A stretch of 64,000 nucleotides of DNA from Fluviicola sp. Its GTDB lineage: Bacteria > Bacteroidota > Bacteroidia > Flavobacteriales_D > Crocinitomicaceae. Numbering within the stretch: the first letter of the stretch is position 1; the number at the start of each line of letters is the position of its first letter. Of this stretch, positions 14,589-23,631 are shown piece after piece. A model generated the notes under the pieces. That model was not told the origin of the DNA, ran no database searches, and saw nothing but the letters and a program-made list of their open reading frames with translations. Position numbers and translations under genes: made by a program. Where the stretch lies: positions 1-64,000 of the forward strand of contig JAIRJW010000044.1 in the NCBI GenBank assembly GCA_031260455.1, read 5' to 3'.

Positions 14589-15992
14589 CTAAGTGGTTCC
14601 GCTCTTTTCTGGTAAAATTTTCCCGGGATTCAATAAGTTTTTCGGATCGAAAACGTGTTTGATTGCCCGCATCAGGTCCAGGCCGGTTTCATTGAAAGCC
14701 AGATCCATATACGGAGTTTGAACCAAACCGATCCCATGCTCTCCGGAAATGGTTCCTCCCAGACGTACTACTTCTGTAAATAGTTCCCTGATCGCTTCGG
14801 GAAGTTGATAGGTCCATGTATCTTCGCTTAACTGATCCCGGATAATATTTACGTGCAGGTTTCCGTCTCCGGCATGCCCGTAACACACCGATTTAAAACC
14901 GTATTTCTTTTCAAGTTCTTTGACTTTTTTCAATAACTGAGGCAATTCGTAACGTGGAACAACCGTATCTTCTTCTTTATATGTGGAGTGTGTTTTGACA
15001 CATTCTCCTATTTTTCTTCTCAAACGCCACAGGCTTTCTTTTTGTGCTTCCGTTTCGGCAAAGAGAATCTCATCAATGTCGAACTGTTCTGCTAATTCCA
15101 TGATTTTTTCACTTTCCTGCATTAAAACATCCAGGTCGAAGCCATCAAGCTCAATGAGCAGATGGGCATCGTGGTCGCTTTTGAGCAGATCTGGTGCATC
15201 GTCAACATACGGAGCAGTGAAAATGATCGCATCCCGGTCCATGTATTCCAGCCCACTCGGAATGATTCCTGCCATGAAGATCTTTCCGACAGCTTCACAT
15301 GCTTCCACACCATTTCTGAACGGGACGAGTAAGAGCACGTTGTGTGTGGGATGTGGGATCAGGCGGAGTACTATTTTGGTTACTACGGCTAAAGTTCCCT
15401 CACTTCCGATGATCAGTTGCGTGAGGTTATATCCTGTAGCGTTTTTAATCACATTGGCTCCTGTCCAGAGAATTTCCCCGTTTGGCAGCACAATTTCCAG
15501 GTTGAGCACCCAATCTTTGGTAACGCCGTATTTCACCGCTTTTGGTCCACCGGAATTCTCAGCAATATTTCCGCCAATGAAGCAGGAACCTTTTGAAGCG
15601 GGATCAGGAGGATAGAACAGACCTACGGCTTTTACCGCATTCTGAAGTTCTTCCGTTATAACTCCCGGTTCGGTAATCACCTGATGGTTCTCTTCGTCGA
15701 TTTGTACGATTTTGTTCATGCGTTCCATGCTCAGAAGTACACCTCCGTGATTGGCCAGAGCTCCGCCGCTCAAACCGGTTCTTGCTCCTGATGGAGTGAC
15801 GGTCAGGTCGTTTTTATAACAATAGTGCATGATGGAAGAAACCTCTTTCGTTGTTTCCGGTTTTACTACGATGGCTGGATAAAACACAAAATCTTCTGTG
15901 TGATCGGAAGCATACCTGGCTTCGATTTCACTGCCTGTTAAGACGCGGTTTCCAAGCAGGTTTTTCAGATATTTAATGTGTTTTTCCTCCAT
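14589..15992 (-). CDS. FAD-linked oxidase, GlcD / D-2-hydroxyacid dehydrogenase type
   Basis: The 467-aa protein belongs to the VAO/FAD_binding_4 flavoenzymes that oxidise D-lactate, glycolate or D-2-hydroxyglutarate. The FAD-binding part shows PSGARTGLSGGA, PPDPASKGSCFIGGNIAENSGG and VIKNATGYNLTQLIIGSEGTLAVVT; the C-terminal FAD-oxidase domain has CYGHAGDGNLHVN and GTISGEHGIGL. The reading frame continues to a TTG at 16013, but the ATG at 15992 (MEEKHIKYL) matches family starts. There is no GlcE or GlcF neighbour and no Fe-S domain, so the electron acceptor and exact substrate are open. Confidence 0.9.
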   Translation of the reverse strand: MEEKHIKYLKNLLGNRVLTGSEIEARYASDHTEDFVFYPAIVVKPETTKEVSSIMHYCYKNDLTVTPSGARTGLSGGALANHGGVLLSMERMNKIVQIDEENHQVITEPGVITEELQNAVKAVGLFYPPDPASKGSCFIGGNIAENSGGPKAVKYGVTKDWVLNLEIVLPNGEILWTGANVIKNATGYNLTQLIIGSEGTLAVVTKIVLRLIPHPTHNVLLLVPFRNGVEACEAVGKIFMAGIIPSGLEYMDRDAIIFTAPYVDDAPDLLKSDHDAHLLIELDGFDLDVLMQESEKIMELAEQFDIDEILFAETEAQKESLWRLRRKIGECVKTHSTYKEEDTVVPRYELPQLLKKVKELEKKYGFKSVCYGHAGDGNLHVNIIRDQLSEDTWTYQLPEAIRELFTEVVRLGGTISGEHGIGLVQTPYMDLAFNETGLDLMRAIKHVFDPKNLLNPGKILPEKSGTT

Positions 15993-16070
15993 CAGATTGT
16001 ATTGTTTATGCAAGTAAAGTTACATAATTTGACAGCTTTGATCCGGGATATTTTCTTTTCGTGACAGTAA

Positions 16071-16085
16071 TTTATAAAATTGTGT
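16071..16085 (-). repeat. half copy of the ACACAATTTTATAAA palindromic repeat
   Basis: TTTATAAAATTGTGT is the exact reverse complement of the half site at 6045-6059, and the following AGAAAG also matches. Further on, CTTTTTCAC and CCGGACTGT echo TTTTTTCAC and CCAGTCTGT after the full palindrome at 7112. Beyond this repeat, the 334-bp gap 16014-16347 shows nothing I can support. Confidence 0.6.
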
Positions 16086-16347
16086 AGAAAGTGCTTTTTC
16101 ACTGAGATTCCGGACTGTTGAAATACTAATTTATGCCTTCATAATTCACACAAACTTGTATGAAAATCCATCTAATCCGAATGCTCTGCTTGCTATGGAA
16201 GTAATTGGAGTCATATTTTCCTTTAATTGTATAAACAGTTTCTTGCCTTTTCCTGAATATGACCAAGTTTCTGGTGCTCAATTGGTACCAAACGGGCAAT
16301 TATTGAGTATAACGGCCTGTTCTTCACATGAAATTGCCGTTAGTTTT

Positions 16348-17730
16348 CTAATCTATAAGAAGGACGGATTCCATCATTTTAGGAGTCAGTACATCTGCCT
16401 GTAACTCATGCTGGATCCTGGCGCGGAAAGCATCAGTCTGGTGTGTTTCTCCGTGATTCAGAATGATCTTTTTCGGTTTGTTTCTGAATCCTTTCAGCCA
16501 TTCGATCATTTCGGAATAATCTGCATGCGCGGAAAGTGAATCGATGTGCTCCACTTCGCATTTGATTTTGCGGTATTCGCCGAAGAACTTGATCTCGGTT
16601 GAACCGTTCAAAATGGCTCTTCCTCTCGTTCCTTCTCCTTGATAACCAACCATCAACAAGGTGTCATTCGGGTTGTCAATATGAGAATTCAGGTAGTGAA
16701 GGATTCTTCCTCCTTCAATCATTCCGCTACCGGCAAGAACAATTTTAGGCCGTTTGTCGGCAACCAGGGATTTGGATTGTTCAATATCATTAATCAGGTG
16801 AATATCTTCAAACATGCGATCCAGTTCATAATTGGATATTTTTTGCCATTCAGGATAACGTTTATAAGTATTGGTGGCGTTTATTCCCATAGGCGAGTCC
16901 AGGAAAACCTGACATTTTGGAAGTTGTTCCTCTTCCCGGAGCTGATAGATCAGGTATAGTATTTCCTGGGTTCGCTCCACAGCAAAACTTGGAATCATTA
17001 AAATACCTCCCCGTTTAATAGTGCGGTCGATGATTTCTTTTAATTTTTGTTTGACATTTTCCTGTTGGTGCAGGCGGTCTCCGTAAGTGGATTCAAGAAT
17101 CAGGTAGTCAGCTGATTTGACGTGTTTGGGAGGGTAAAGCAACATCGGGTTTGATCGTCCGATATCACCGGAAAAGAGAATGGTTTTACCTCCGGTTTTT
17201 GCATGGACGAATGCCCCACCCAGGATGTGACCGCTGTTTAAAAATTCAAATTTGAAATATTCATTGATAATGACCCATTCATTCAGGTTGTGTCCCACGA
17301 AATGCGGAAGACACTGAATGACATCCTTTACAGTGTATAATGGTTCCGCGTGCGGATGTTTGGTGTAGTGATTTTTATTTGCTTGTTCTGCGTCTTCTTC
17401 CTGGATTTTTGCGCTGTCTTTCAGGATTATTTCCGTCAGGTCCAGTGTAGGGTAAGTGCAGTGAATCGGGCCTTTGAATCCCTTTTTTACGAGCAGTGGG
17501 ATATATCCGCAATGATCGAGATGAGCGTGAGTGAGTACGATGGCATCAATTGTTGAAGGATCAATAGGGAAGTCCTTCCAGTTTAAAATCCTGAGATCTT
17601 TGATTCCCTGAAAAAGGCCGCAATCAACCAGAATGCGTTTTCCATTGATTTCGACCAGTGTTTTTGATCCTGTAACTGTTCCCACTCCTCCCAGAAAAGT
17701 AAGTTTTATCGGTGCATTCCGGACCGTCAT
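16348..17730 (-). CDS. beta-CASP metallo-beta-lactamase-fold nuclease
   Basis: The 460-aa protein matches the bacterial CPSF73/YSH1-like branch of the MBL fold: the Zn motif HAHLDH at 68-73, a second ligand in LNSGHILGGA, the Asp in LFSGDIGRS, a central beta-CASP domain (VDKRPKIVLAGSGMIEGGRI), and the C-terminal RMMBL region with SLSAHADYSEMIEWL and ILNHGE. Family members cut RNA endo- or exonucleolytically. Start GTVTGSK near residues 17-23 is typical. It stands alone, with a minus-strand promoter box upstream. Confidence 0.9.
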   Translation of the reverse strand: MTVRNAPIKLTFLGGVGTVTGSKTLVEINGKRILVDCGLFQGIKDLRILNWKDFPIDPSTIDAIVLTHAHLDHCGYIPLLVKKGFKGPIHCTYPTLDLTEIILKDSAKIQEEDAEQANKNHYTKHPHAEPLYTVKDVIQCLPHFVGHNLNEWVIINEYFKFEFLNSGHILGGAFVHAKTGGKTILFSGDIGRSNPMLLYPPKHVKSADYLILESTYGDRLHQQENVKQKLKEIIDRTIKRGGILMIPSFAVERTQEILYLIYQLREEEQLPKCQVFLDSPMGINATNTYKRYPEWQKISNYELDRMFEDIHLINDIEQSKSLVADKRPKIVLAGSGMIEGGRILHYLNSHIDNPNDTLLMVGYQGEGTRGRAILNGSTEIKFFGEYRKIKCEVEHIDSLSAHADYSEMIEWLKGFRNKPKKIILNHGETHQTDAFRARIQHELQADVLTPKMMESVLLID

Positions 17731-17756
17731 AGTATTCTGAATTGTGTGTTATTCTT

Positions 17757-17764
17757 CAAAAATA
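17757..17764 (-). promoter_or_regulatory. -7 promoter element of the beta-CASP gene
   Basis: The minus strand reads TATTTTTG, matching TAnnTTTG, 26 nt before the ATG at 17730. Confidence 0.4.
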
Positions 17765-17826
17765 AGATAATGGGAGGGTTAAAAAAATGATTTAAGTTAG
17801 TGAAATGGAGTTTTAAGCTTATTTTA

Positions 17827-17834
17827 TATTTTTG
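17827..17834 (+). promoter_or_regulatory. -7 promoter element of the DUF2130 gene
   Basis: TATTTTTG matches TAnnTTTG, 17 nt before the ATG at 17852. No clear -33 element. Confidence 0.45.
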
Positions 17835-17851
17835 GTATAAATAGAGCATTC

Positions 17852-19117
17852 ATGAATCAGATTTCTTGTCCCAATTGTGGCACTCCGATTGATGTGAACG
17901 ATATTCTCGCTCACCAGCTGGAAGAACAAATTCAACGCAAATACCAGCTTCAACTGAATGAGGCCCGTGATGAATTTACCCAAAAACAGGAAGTACTGCG
18001 ACGTGAAAAAGAAGCATTCGAAGAAAAAAAACGCAGGGAAAATGAGCTTTTTCAGGAACGATTTGAGCAAAAACTAAAAGAAGAGCGAAGATCTTTGGAA
18101 GAAAAACTGAAGATCAAGCTGGCCCGGGAGCAGGATGAGCAATTTACCTTGTTGCAAAAAGAATTGAACGAGAAATCCGGGCAAATCAAAGAATTGAACA
18201 GGAGTAGAGCCGAAATCGAAAAGCTCAAGCGTGAAAAAGACGAGCTGAAAGAACAGATCGAAGCAGAGGCCCAGAAGAAATTGAATCTCCAGTTACAGGA
18301 AGAAAAAGAAAAAATCCGAAGATCGGAAGAAGAGCGGAATGAGCTTCGGATGAAGGAATTGGTGAAACAACTGGAAGATCAGAAGAAGCTCACCGAAGAG
18401 ATGAAGCGTAAACAAGAACAGGGATCCATGCAGTTGCAGGGAGAAGTACAAGAACTGGCGATTGAAGAATGGCTCATGTCCAGTTTCCCCCTGGATACGA
18501 TTGAAGAAATCAAAAAAGGAGCGAGGGGAGGAGATTGCATTCAGACGGTTCATACGCGGACACAGCAAAATTGCGGAACTATTTATTATGAATCGAAACG
18601 GACCAAAGAGTTTCAGCCTTCCTGGATCGAAAAATTCAAGGCGGATATCCGGGATAAAGGCTGCGATATCGGTGTACTGGTGACGGAAGTAATGCCTGCC
18701 GATCTGGAAAGAATGGGATTGAAAGACGGAATCTGGATTTGCACCTACGAAGAGTTTAAAGGACTTTGCTCCGTTTTGCGGGAAACGATCATCCGAATCA
18801 ATAGTACACTGGCCTCACAGGAAAATAAAGGAGACAAAATGCACATGCTCTACGATTTCCTCACGAGCTCCACTTTCCGTATGCAGGTAGAAGCTATCGT
18901 GGAAGGATTTACACAAATGAAAGCAGACCTGGAAAGCGAAAAACGCTCCATGCAGCGAATCTGGAAGCAGCGTGAAAAACAAATTGAAAAAGTCATCGTG
19001 AACACGATTGATATGTACGGTTCCGTGAAAGGGATTGCTGGTAGTGCTGTTCAGGAAGTAAAATCGCTGGAACTGCCCGGATATGAAGATCCGGATAACG
19101 AAGACAACGAATTCTGA
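17852..19117 (+). CDS. DUF2130 coiled-coil protein
   Basis: The 421-aa protein starts with a zinc-ribbon half (CPNCGTPID at 6-14), followed by a long coiled coil (about 20-200, nearly all Glu, Lys, Arg, Gln), and the DUF2130 domain (about 205-390). That domain has GARGGDCIQ, GTIYYESKRTKEFQPSW and WIEKFKADIRDKGCDIGVLVT, the pattern of a PD-(D/E)xK-like nuclease core with ExK. Enzyme activity is not established for the family. The coiled coil makes oligomer formation likely. It stands alone with its own promoter. Confidence 0.9.
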   Translation: MNQISCPNCGTPIDVNDILAHQLEEQIQRKYQLQLNEARDEFTQKQEVLRREKEAFEEKKRRENELFQERFEQKLKEERRSLEEKLKIKLAREQDEQFTLLQKELNEKSGQIKELNRSRAEIEKLKREKDELKEQIEAEAQKKLNLQLQEEKEKIRRSEEERNELRMKELVKQLEDQKKLTEEMKRKQEQGSMQLQGEVQELAIEEWLMSSFPLDTIEEIKKGARGGDCIQTVHTRTQQNCGTIYYESKRTKEFQPSWIEKFKADIRDKGCDIGVLVTEVMPADLERMGLKDGIWICTYEEFKGLCSVLRETIIRINSTLASQENKGDKMHMLYDFLTSSTFRMQVEAIVEGFTQMKADLESEKRSMQRIWKQREKQIEKVIVNTIDMYGSVKGIAGSAVQEVKSLELPGYEDPDNEDNEF

Positions 19118-19138
19118 AAATAAACAAAACTGAAATAA

Positions 19139-19540
19139 ATGATTCAATTCACCTACACTATTCTATCTGTTTCCGATATCAAAAGATCAGTTGGTTTTTA
19201 TGCCGAATGCGGTTTTGAACTGAGAGAAGCTGTAAACTTATCCTCTGAGTGACTCTGCATTCCAGGCAGAAATCAAAAAGTACCAGACTTCCCCGGAATG
19301 GATCAAACTCGTCGATAAGGAAGAGGTCTTGCTGGTCAGGAAGCGGTGAATATTGCCTTATCTTTATTAGCTAATTCAAACCTGAAAGATGATTTCCGGA
19401 ACGGCAAAGTGGAATTCAAACCTTTTGGAATGGAATTGTGTTTTGTAACCGAAGATATAGAAGCCGCCAAATATTTGTCAACAGAAAGCAGAAGCTTTAC
19501 GCAGAATCCGAATCAGAAGGAATATTCCTTATTTTCGTAA
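19139..19540 (+). pseudogene. VOC (glyoxalase-fold) family gene, broken
   Basis: The first 37 codons (MIQFTYTILSVSDIKRSVGF, then YAECGFELREA) are a VOC N-terminus but end at TGA (19250-19252). From about 19346 the same frame resumes with VOC C-terminal sequence (LANSNLKDDF, FGMELCFVTEDIEAA). The roughly 99 bp between carries, in another frame, a peptide ending with EIKKYQTSPEWIKLVDKEEV then LLVRKR and a stop, which looks like the C-terminus of a different protein. The VOC end is also lost (no DP.G tail). So the gene is dead and interrupted by a foreign piece. Confidence 0.7.
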
Positions 19541-19575
19541 AAATTAAACAAACGAAAAGTTAAACTAAAGGCTTA

Positions 19576-20787
19576 ATGATAACAAAGGATGCATATATAG
19601 TGGCTGGTGTGAGAACCGCAATCGGGAATTTTGGAGGTACTTTGTCTCCGGTAAGAGCAGATGATCTGGCAGCACATGTTTTGGATGCATTGTTGAAAAA
19701 AGTTCCGGACCTCGATCCGGCAGCGATTGAAGATGTGATTCTGGGGTGTGCCAACCAGGCAGGTGAAGACAACCGCAATGTTGCCAGAATGGCTTTGCTG
19801 CTTGCGAATTACCCGATCAATGTGGGAGGAGAAACCGTTAACCGGTTATGTGCTTCCGGTATGTCTGCGGCAATAAATGCAGCACGTGCCATTCAGGTTG
19901 GGGCAGGAGATTTGTATGTAGCTGGTGGAGTGGAACACATGACCCGTGGTCCCTGGGTACTTTCCAAATCGTCAGCAGCTTTCGGAAGAGATCAGCAATT
20001 GTTTGATTCTTCGTTCGGCTGGAGGTTTATTAATCCGAAAATGGAAGAATTATACGGAACAGATGCTATGGGAATAACAGCTGAAAACCTGGCAGAATTA
20101 CACTGGATTTCCAGGGAAGACCAGGATCGTTTTGCAGCATGGTCGCAGGAAAAAGCATCCAAGGCACAGGAAAATGGAATTCTGGCCCAGGAGATTGCAG
20201 CCATTTCCATTCCACGCAAAAAACAGGATCCCCTGCTGTTTGCTCAGGATGAATTCATGCGGCCTGGAACAACATTGGAGACTCTGGCTGCATTGAAACC
20301 AGCTTTTAAGAAAGATGGCTCCGTCACTGCGGGAAATGCTTCTGGATTGAATGACGGGGCGGCTGCTTTGCTGCTTGCTTCAGACCAGGGATTGAAAGAT
20401 CACAACCTGAAGCCTTTGGCACGGGTGATATCAGCCGCAATTTCAGGTGTTGAGCCGCGCATCATGGGAATAGGTCCGGTTGAAGCTTCACGTAAAGCAT
20501 TGGAAAGAGCCAGCCTGACTCTGGATCAGATGGATGTACTGGAATTAAACGAAGCGTTTGCCGCACAAGTGCTGGCATGTACCAGAGCCATGGAATTAGA
20601 CGACCGGGATTCGCGAATCAACCCGAATGGTGGTGCGATTGCATTGGGACACCCGCTTGGAATGTCCGGTTCACGGATTCTGCTGGCAGCGGCAAACCAG
20701 TTACAGCGCACCGGTGGAAAATATGCTTTGGTAACAATGTGCATTGGGGTGGGACAAGGTTACGCCACTGTCATTGAGCGTGTTTAA
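19576..20787 (+). CDS. acetyl-CoA C-acyltransferase (thiolase, PcaF/PaaJ-like)
   Basis: This 403-aa thiolase has the nucleophile Cys92 in NRLCASGM, the second active-site stretch [17 protein letters not shown], and the C-terminal acid/base Cys in MCIGVGQG. It cleaves 3-oxoacyl-CoA with CoA (or runs in reverse). The segments [15 protein letters not shown] and [16 protein letters not shown] are typical of beta-ketoadipyl-CoA thiolases, so a role in aromatic or dicarboxylate degradation is possible, but general fatty-acid beta-oxidation cannot be excluded. No fadB-like or other pathway gene is adjacent. It follows the VOC pseudogene by 35 nt. Confidence 0.92.
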   Translation: MITKDAYIVAGVRTAIGNFGGTLSPVRADDLAAHVLDALLKKVPDLDPAAIEDVILGCANQAGEDNRNVARMALLLANYPINVGGETVNRLCASGMSAAINAARAIQVGAGDLYVAGGVEHMTRGPWVLSKSSAAFGRDQQLFDSSFGWRFINPKMEELYGTDAMGITAENLAELHWISREDQDRFAAWSQEKASKAQENGILAQEIAAISIPRKKQDPLLFAQDEFMRPGTTLETLAALKPAFKKDGSVTAGNASGLNDGAAALLLASDQGLKDHNLKPLARVISAAISGVEPRIMGIGPVEASRKALERASLTLDQMDVLELNEAFAAQVLACTRAMELDDRDSRINPNGGAIALGHPLGMSGSRILLAAANQLQRTGGKYALVTMCIGVGQGYATVIERV

Positions 20788-20824
20788 TTCCAACCAATTC
20801 AAAATATTGTATCACTAACATACC

Positions 20825-22399
20825 ATGAAGAAACTCGTTTATTTATTTTGTATCGGTTTGGTTTTTGTTTCGTGTAAGAAGCGGGAAAAGGCAATATGGG
20901 ATACGGATTGGAAGGTTCCGTTGGTTCAAGATAGCCTGACTCTGTCGGATCTGGTTGCAGATTCGCTATTGACGGTTGTCTCCGGAAATTATGTGCTGGA
21001 TATCAACGCTTCTCTGTTCGAGTTTAAGCTGAGTGATTTTGTAACCTTGCCTGATACCAGTGTGGAAAATACTTTTCACGTTTCAATCAATATTCCGGCA
21101 AGCCCAGGAGTTTCGTTTGTAAACAGCGTGGAAGACCACGTGATCGAAATGGGAGATGCACAACTGAAGAAAGTCAGGGTGAAGCGGGGAGGAGTACAGC
21201 TAAAAGTATTCAATCCGATTCCTACGAAGACTTTTTTTACGATTGAATTGCCCGGAGTGACTAAAAATGGAGTGGTTTTGTCGCAGGAATTTATAGCTCC
21301 TGCAGGAACACAAAGTAACCCGGGAATTGCAACCGGGTTTGTGGATTTAAGCGGTTATGAGCTGGATTTGACCGGAGCGCTGGGAACTTCCTACAACCGA
21401 ATCCAGTCGCGCATGATGGTGAAATCAGATCCGGCAGGACCTTCTGTTATTGTACAAACCACAGATATTATCAAGTTTCAGTTTACTATGAGTAATGTGC
21501 AGCTCGATTATGCAAGAGGTTATTTCGGAAGCGAGTTGGTTTCGGACACGGTTTATGCACAAATCGACGCGTTGAATAATATTACGGATGGAATTCTGAA
21601 CCTGGATCCCATGACTTTTGACCTGATTGTTGAAAACGGACTGAAAGTGAACGGGAAATTCAAAATCAATTCCCTCAAAAACATCAATGCATCGGGAAAT
21701 GCAGTTTCATTAACGCACCCGAACATCGGAACCTGGAACACAATCAATGCAGCTGAGGGATCGAATGGAAACATTACTCCGAGTAATACCACTCTGAGCT
21801 TTACTCCCGGAAACAGTAATTTCCAGCAATATCTGGAAAATCATGGAGCAAAAAACGAATTGAGCTTTCAGCTTCAGATGAATCCCTGGGGAAATATTTC
21901 TGGGGGATGGGATGAAATATACGATGCATATCCGCTACGGGTAAAACTGAACGGAATGTTTCCTCTGAACGTCGGAATGGGTGACTTGATTTTCCAGGAC
22001 ACTTTTGCGCTGAGCTTGGTTAATGATGCGAATAAAACACACGTAAAATCCGGGCAGCTTTGGGTGAATGCGATGAATGCATTCCCGTTTGAAGGAAGCT
22101 TGGAATTGTATTTGCTGAATGAAAATTTCCAGACAGTTGGAATTATTTCGGGAACGGGCCCAATAGAATCCAGTGTATTCGGATCGGTAGTAAATGGCGT
22201 TATGCAGAAGAAAAGCGTGGTGTATTTTCCGGTTTCAGAAACTATTTGCAGTGAAATCGGTTCGGTTAAGCATTGTATGATCAAACTCAAATTGAATACG
22301 TATAACGCAAACGGACAAAATGTTCAGGTTTCCATTCCGGCCGGGGCGTTTTTCAGATTCAAGCTCGGTGCGGACCTAACACTTGAAAATCACTTGTAA
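20825..22399 (+). CDS. putative lipoprotein, first gene of an envelope operon
   Basis: The 524-aa protein begins with a lipoprotein signal (hydrophobic 4-15, Cys17 in FVSCKK). The remainder is rich in Asn, Ser, Thr and beta-strand patterns (VDLSGYELDLTGAL, VNGKFKINSLKNI) without a domain I can name. It lacks a T9SS C-terminal domain. The Lys pair after the Cys differs from the acidic surface-export signal of Bacteroidota lipoproteins, so a periplasm-facing location is a reasonable guess. Its stop overlaps the next start (TAATG), giving tight coupling with the DUF5723-like gene. Confidence 0.75.
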   Translation: MKKLVYLFCIGLVFVSCKKREKAIWDTDWKVPLVQDSLTLSDLVADSLLTVVSGNYVLDINASLFEFKLSDFVTLPDTSVENTFHVSINIPASPGVSFVNSVEDHVIEMGDAQLKKVRVKRGGVQLKVFNPIPTKTFFTIELPGVTKNGVVLSQEFIAPAGTQSNPGIATGFVDLSGYELDLTGALGTSYNRIQSRMMVKSDPAGPSVIVQTTDIIKFQFTMSNVQLDYARGYFGSELVSDTVYAQIDALNNITDGILNLDPMTFDLIVENGLKVNGKFKINSLKNINASGNAVSLTHPNIGTWNTINAAEGSNGNITPSNTTLSFTPGNSNFQQYLENHGAKNELSFQLQMNPWGNISGGWDEIYDAYPLRVKLNGMFPLNVGMGDLIFQDTFALSLVNDANKTHVKSGQLWVNAMNAFPFEGSLELYLLNENFQTVGIISGTGPIESSVFGSVVNGVMQKKSVVYFPVSETICSEIGSVKHCMIKLKLNTYNANGQNVQVSIPAGAFFRFKLGADLTLENHL

Positions 22400-23631
22400 T
22401 GAATAAGCTAATTCTTGCGATAAGCTCACTTTACCTGGTTGTTTCGTCTGTGTTCGGACAATCGACCTTTCCTCTTGTCAGAGACAGTTCATTACGGGCA
22501 AACCGGCTCAGTATTTCCGGAAATCTGGATCTGACCGGAACTTCCATGCGAAAAGAATTTGTCAATACGCTCTTATTCGGAGGTTACATTGATTCGGAGA
22601 TGAAAGACCGGACATTGAAAGCACACCGCGCAAACAACCGCCTGGGGATATTTGCCAGCGGAGATATCAGTTATGTGGCAGGAGCTTCAAATCTGTTCAA
22701 ATCCGGTAACTATTCCTGGCTGGTAAAAGCCGGTTATTATGTGACGGGAAACATCAACTATACGAAAGATGCTTTTCGCATGACTTTTTACGGAAATAGT
22801 TACCTGGGGGCAGCAGATACGGCAAATCTGACGGGAACGAGAATTTCCGGAATGCAGTTTCAAAAGGTCGGTTTCGGATTTTACCACAAAAAAACAGGAA
22901 GCTCATTGACTCTGAACCTGGTAAATGTTCAGAATCAATACGGAGGCTATATCCGGGACGGAAAATGGTACCAGGGAGCAGATGCAGATACGGTTAACCT
23001 GAGACTGAATGGTGATATGACGTATTCATCCGGAAACAATTTCAGTAAAGGAATCGGTTTTGCGATAGATTTTGACTTCTACCTGAAAGTTCCGTGGCTG
23101 AAAGACTCTGCTACGTTCCAGTTTACGGTACAAAATCTGGGAGCTGCCTACCTATTCAAGTCGCAAACGAGCTATTTTGCCGATTCGACTTATCGTTATA
23201 ACGGCTTTACGCTGAATCAGATCAAGAACAGTGGAAACCTGTTTGGAGATAATTTTTCCTTACTGGATTCCCTGAATGTGCAAAAGAAAGAAGTAAAACG
23301 CTGGGTAATGGTTCCTGCATTTATCCAGATTTCCAAACTGGTAGATTTACATTCTGCTAAAAAACTGCAAAGCTTTTTCGGAATTCGATTTTACCCAACC
23401 ATCGGGATTGTTCCAACCGGGTTTGCCGGGTTGTTTTACCGCTTTGTGCCGCGTGTTTCGGCTTCAGCAAACGTTGCATTCGGGGGTTCTTCGATCGTTC
23501 GGGGAGGTTTGATGTTTGGATATCACGGAAACCAATTGGGAATTCAACTGGGAACTGATGATATTTACGGTTTGGTTTCCAAAAAAGGATTTGGTCAGTC
23601 AGCATTAATTCGTTTATCATGGTTACTCTGA
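22399..23631 (+). CDS. DUF5723-like outer-membrane beta-barrel protein
   Basis: The 410-aa protein has a signal peptide (cleavage after ...SSVFG at about 20) and then many alternating amphipathic strands with aromatic girdles, e.g. AGYYVTGNINYTKDAFRMTF and GIGFAIDFDFYLK, ending in an aromatic/hydrophobic strand (LIRLSWLL), as barrel proteins do. The pattern fits the DUF5723 / PorV-like group of Bacteroidota, usually paired with T9SS or lipoprotein partners. Start overlaps the lipoprotein stop and the end overlaps the next gene by 13 bp, so all three products are likely made together. Confidence 0.72.
   Translation: MNKLILAISSLYLVVSSVFGQSTFPLVRDSSLRANRLSISGNLDLTGTSMRKEFVNTLLFGGYIDSEMKDRTLKAHRANNRLGIFASGDISYVAGASNLFKSGNYSWLVKAGYYVTGNINYTKDAFRMTFYGNSYLGAADTANLTGTRISGMQFQKVGFGFYHKKTGSSLTLNLVNVQNQYGGYIRDGKWYQGADADTVNLRLNGDMTYSSGNNFSKGIGFAIDFDFYLKVPWLKDSATFQFTVQNLGAAYLFKSQTSYFADSTYRYNGFTLNQIKNSGNLFGDNFSLLDSLNVQKKEVKRWVMVPAFIQISKLVDLHSAKKLQSFFGIRFYPTIGIVPTGFAGLFYRFVPRVSASANVAFGGSSIVRGGLMFGYHGNQLGIQLGTDDIYGLVSKKGFGQSALIRLSWLL

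Noticed and set aside
16156..16404. 82-codon plus-strand frame near the end of the beta-CASP gene
   Set aside because: It begins with TTG, overlaps the 3' end of a well-supported gene and has no family likeness. The opposite strand is also partly open, so no strand choice is possible.
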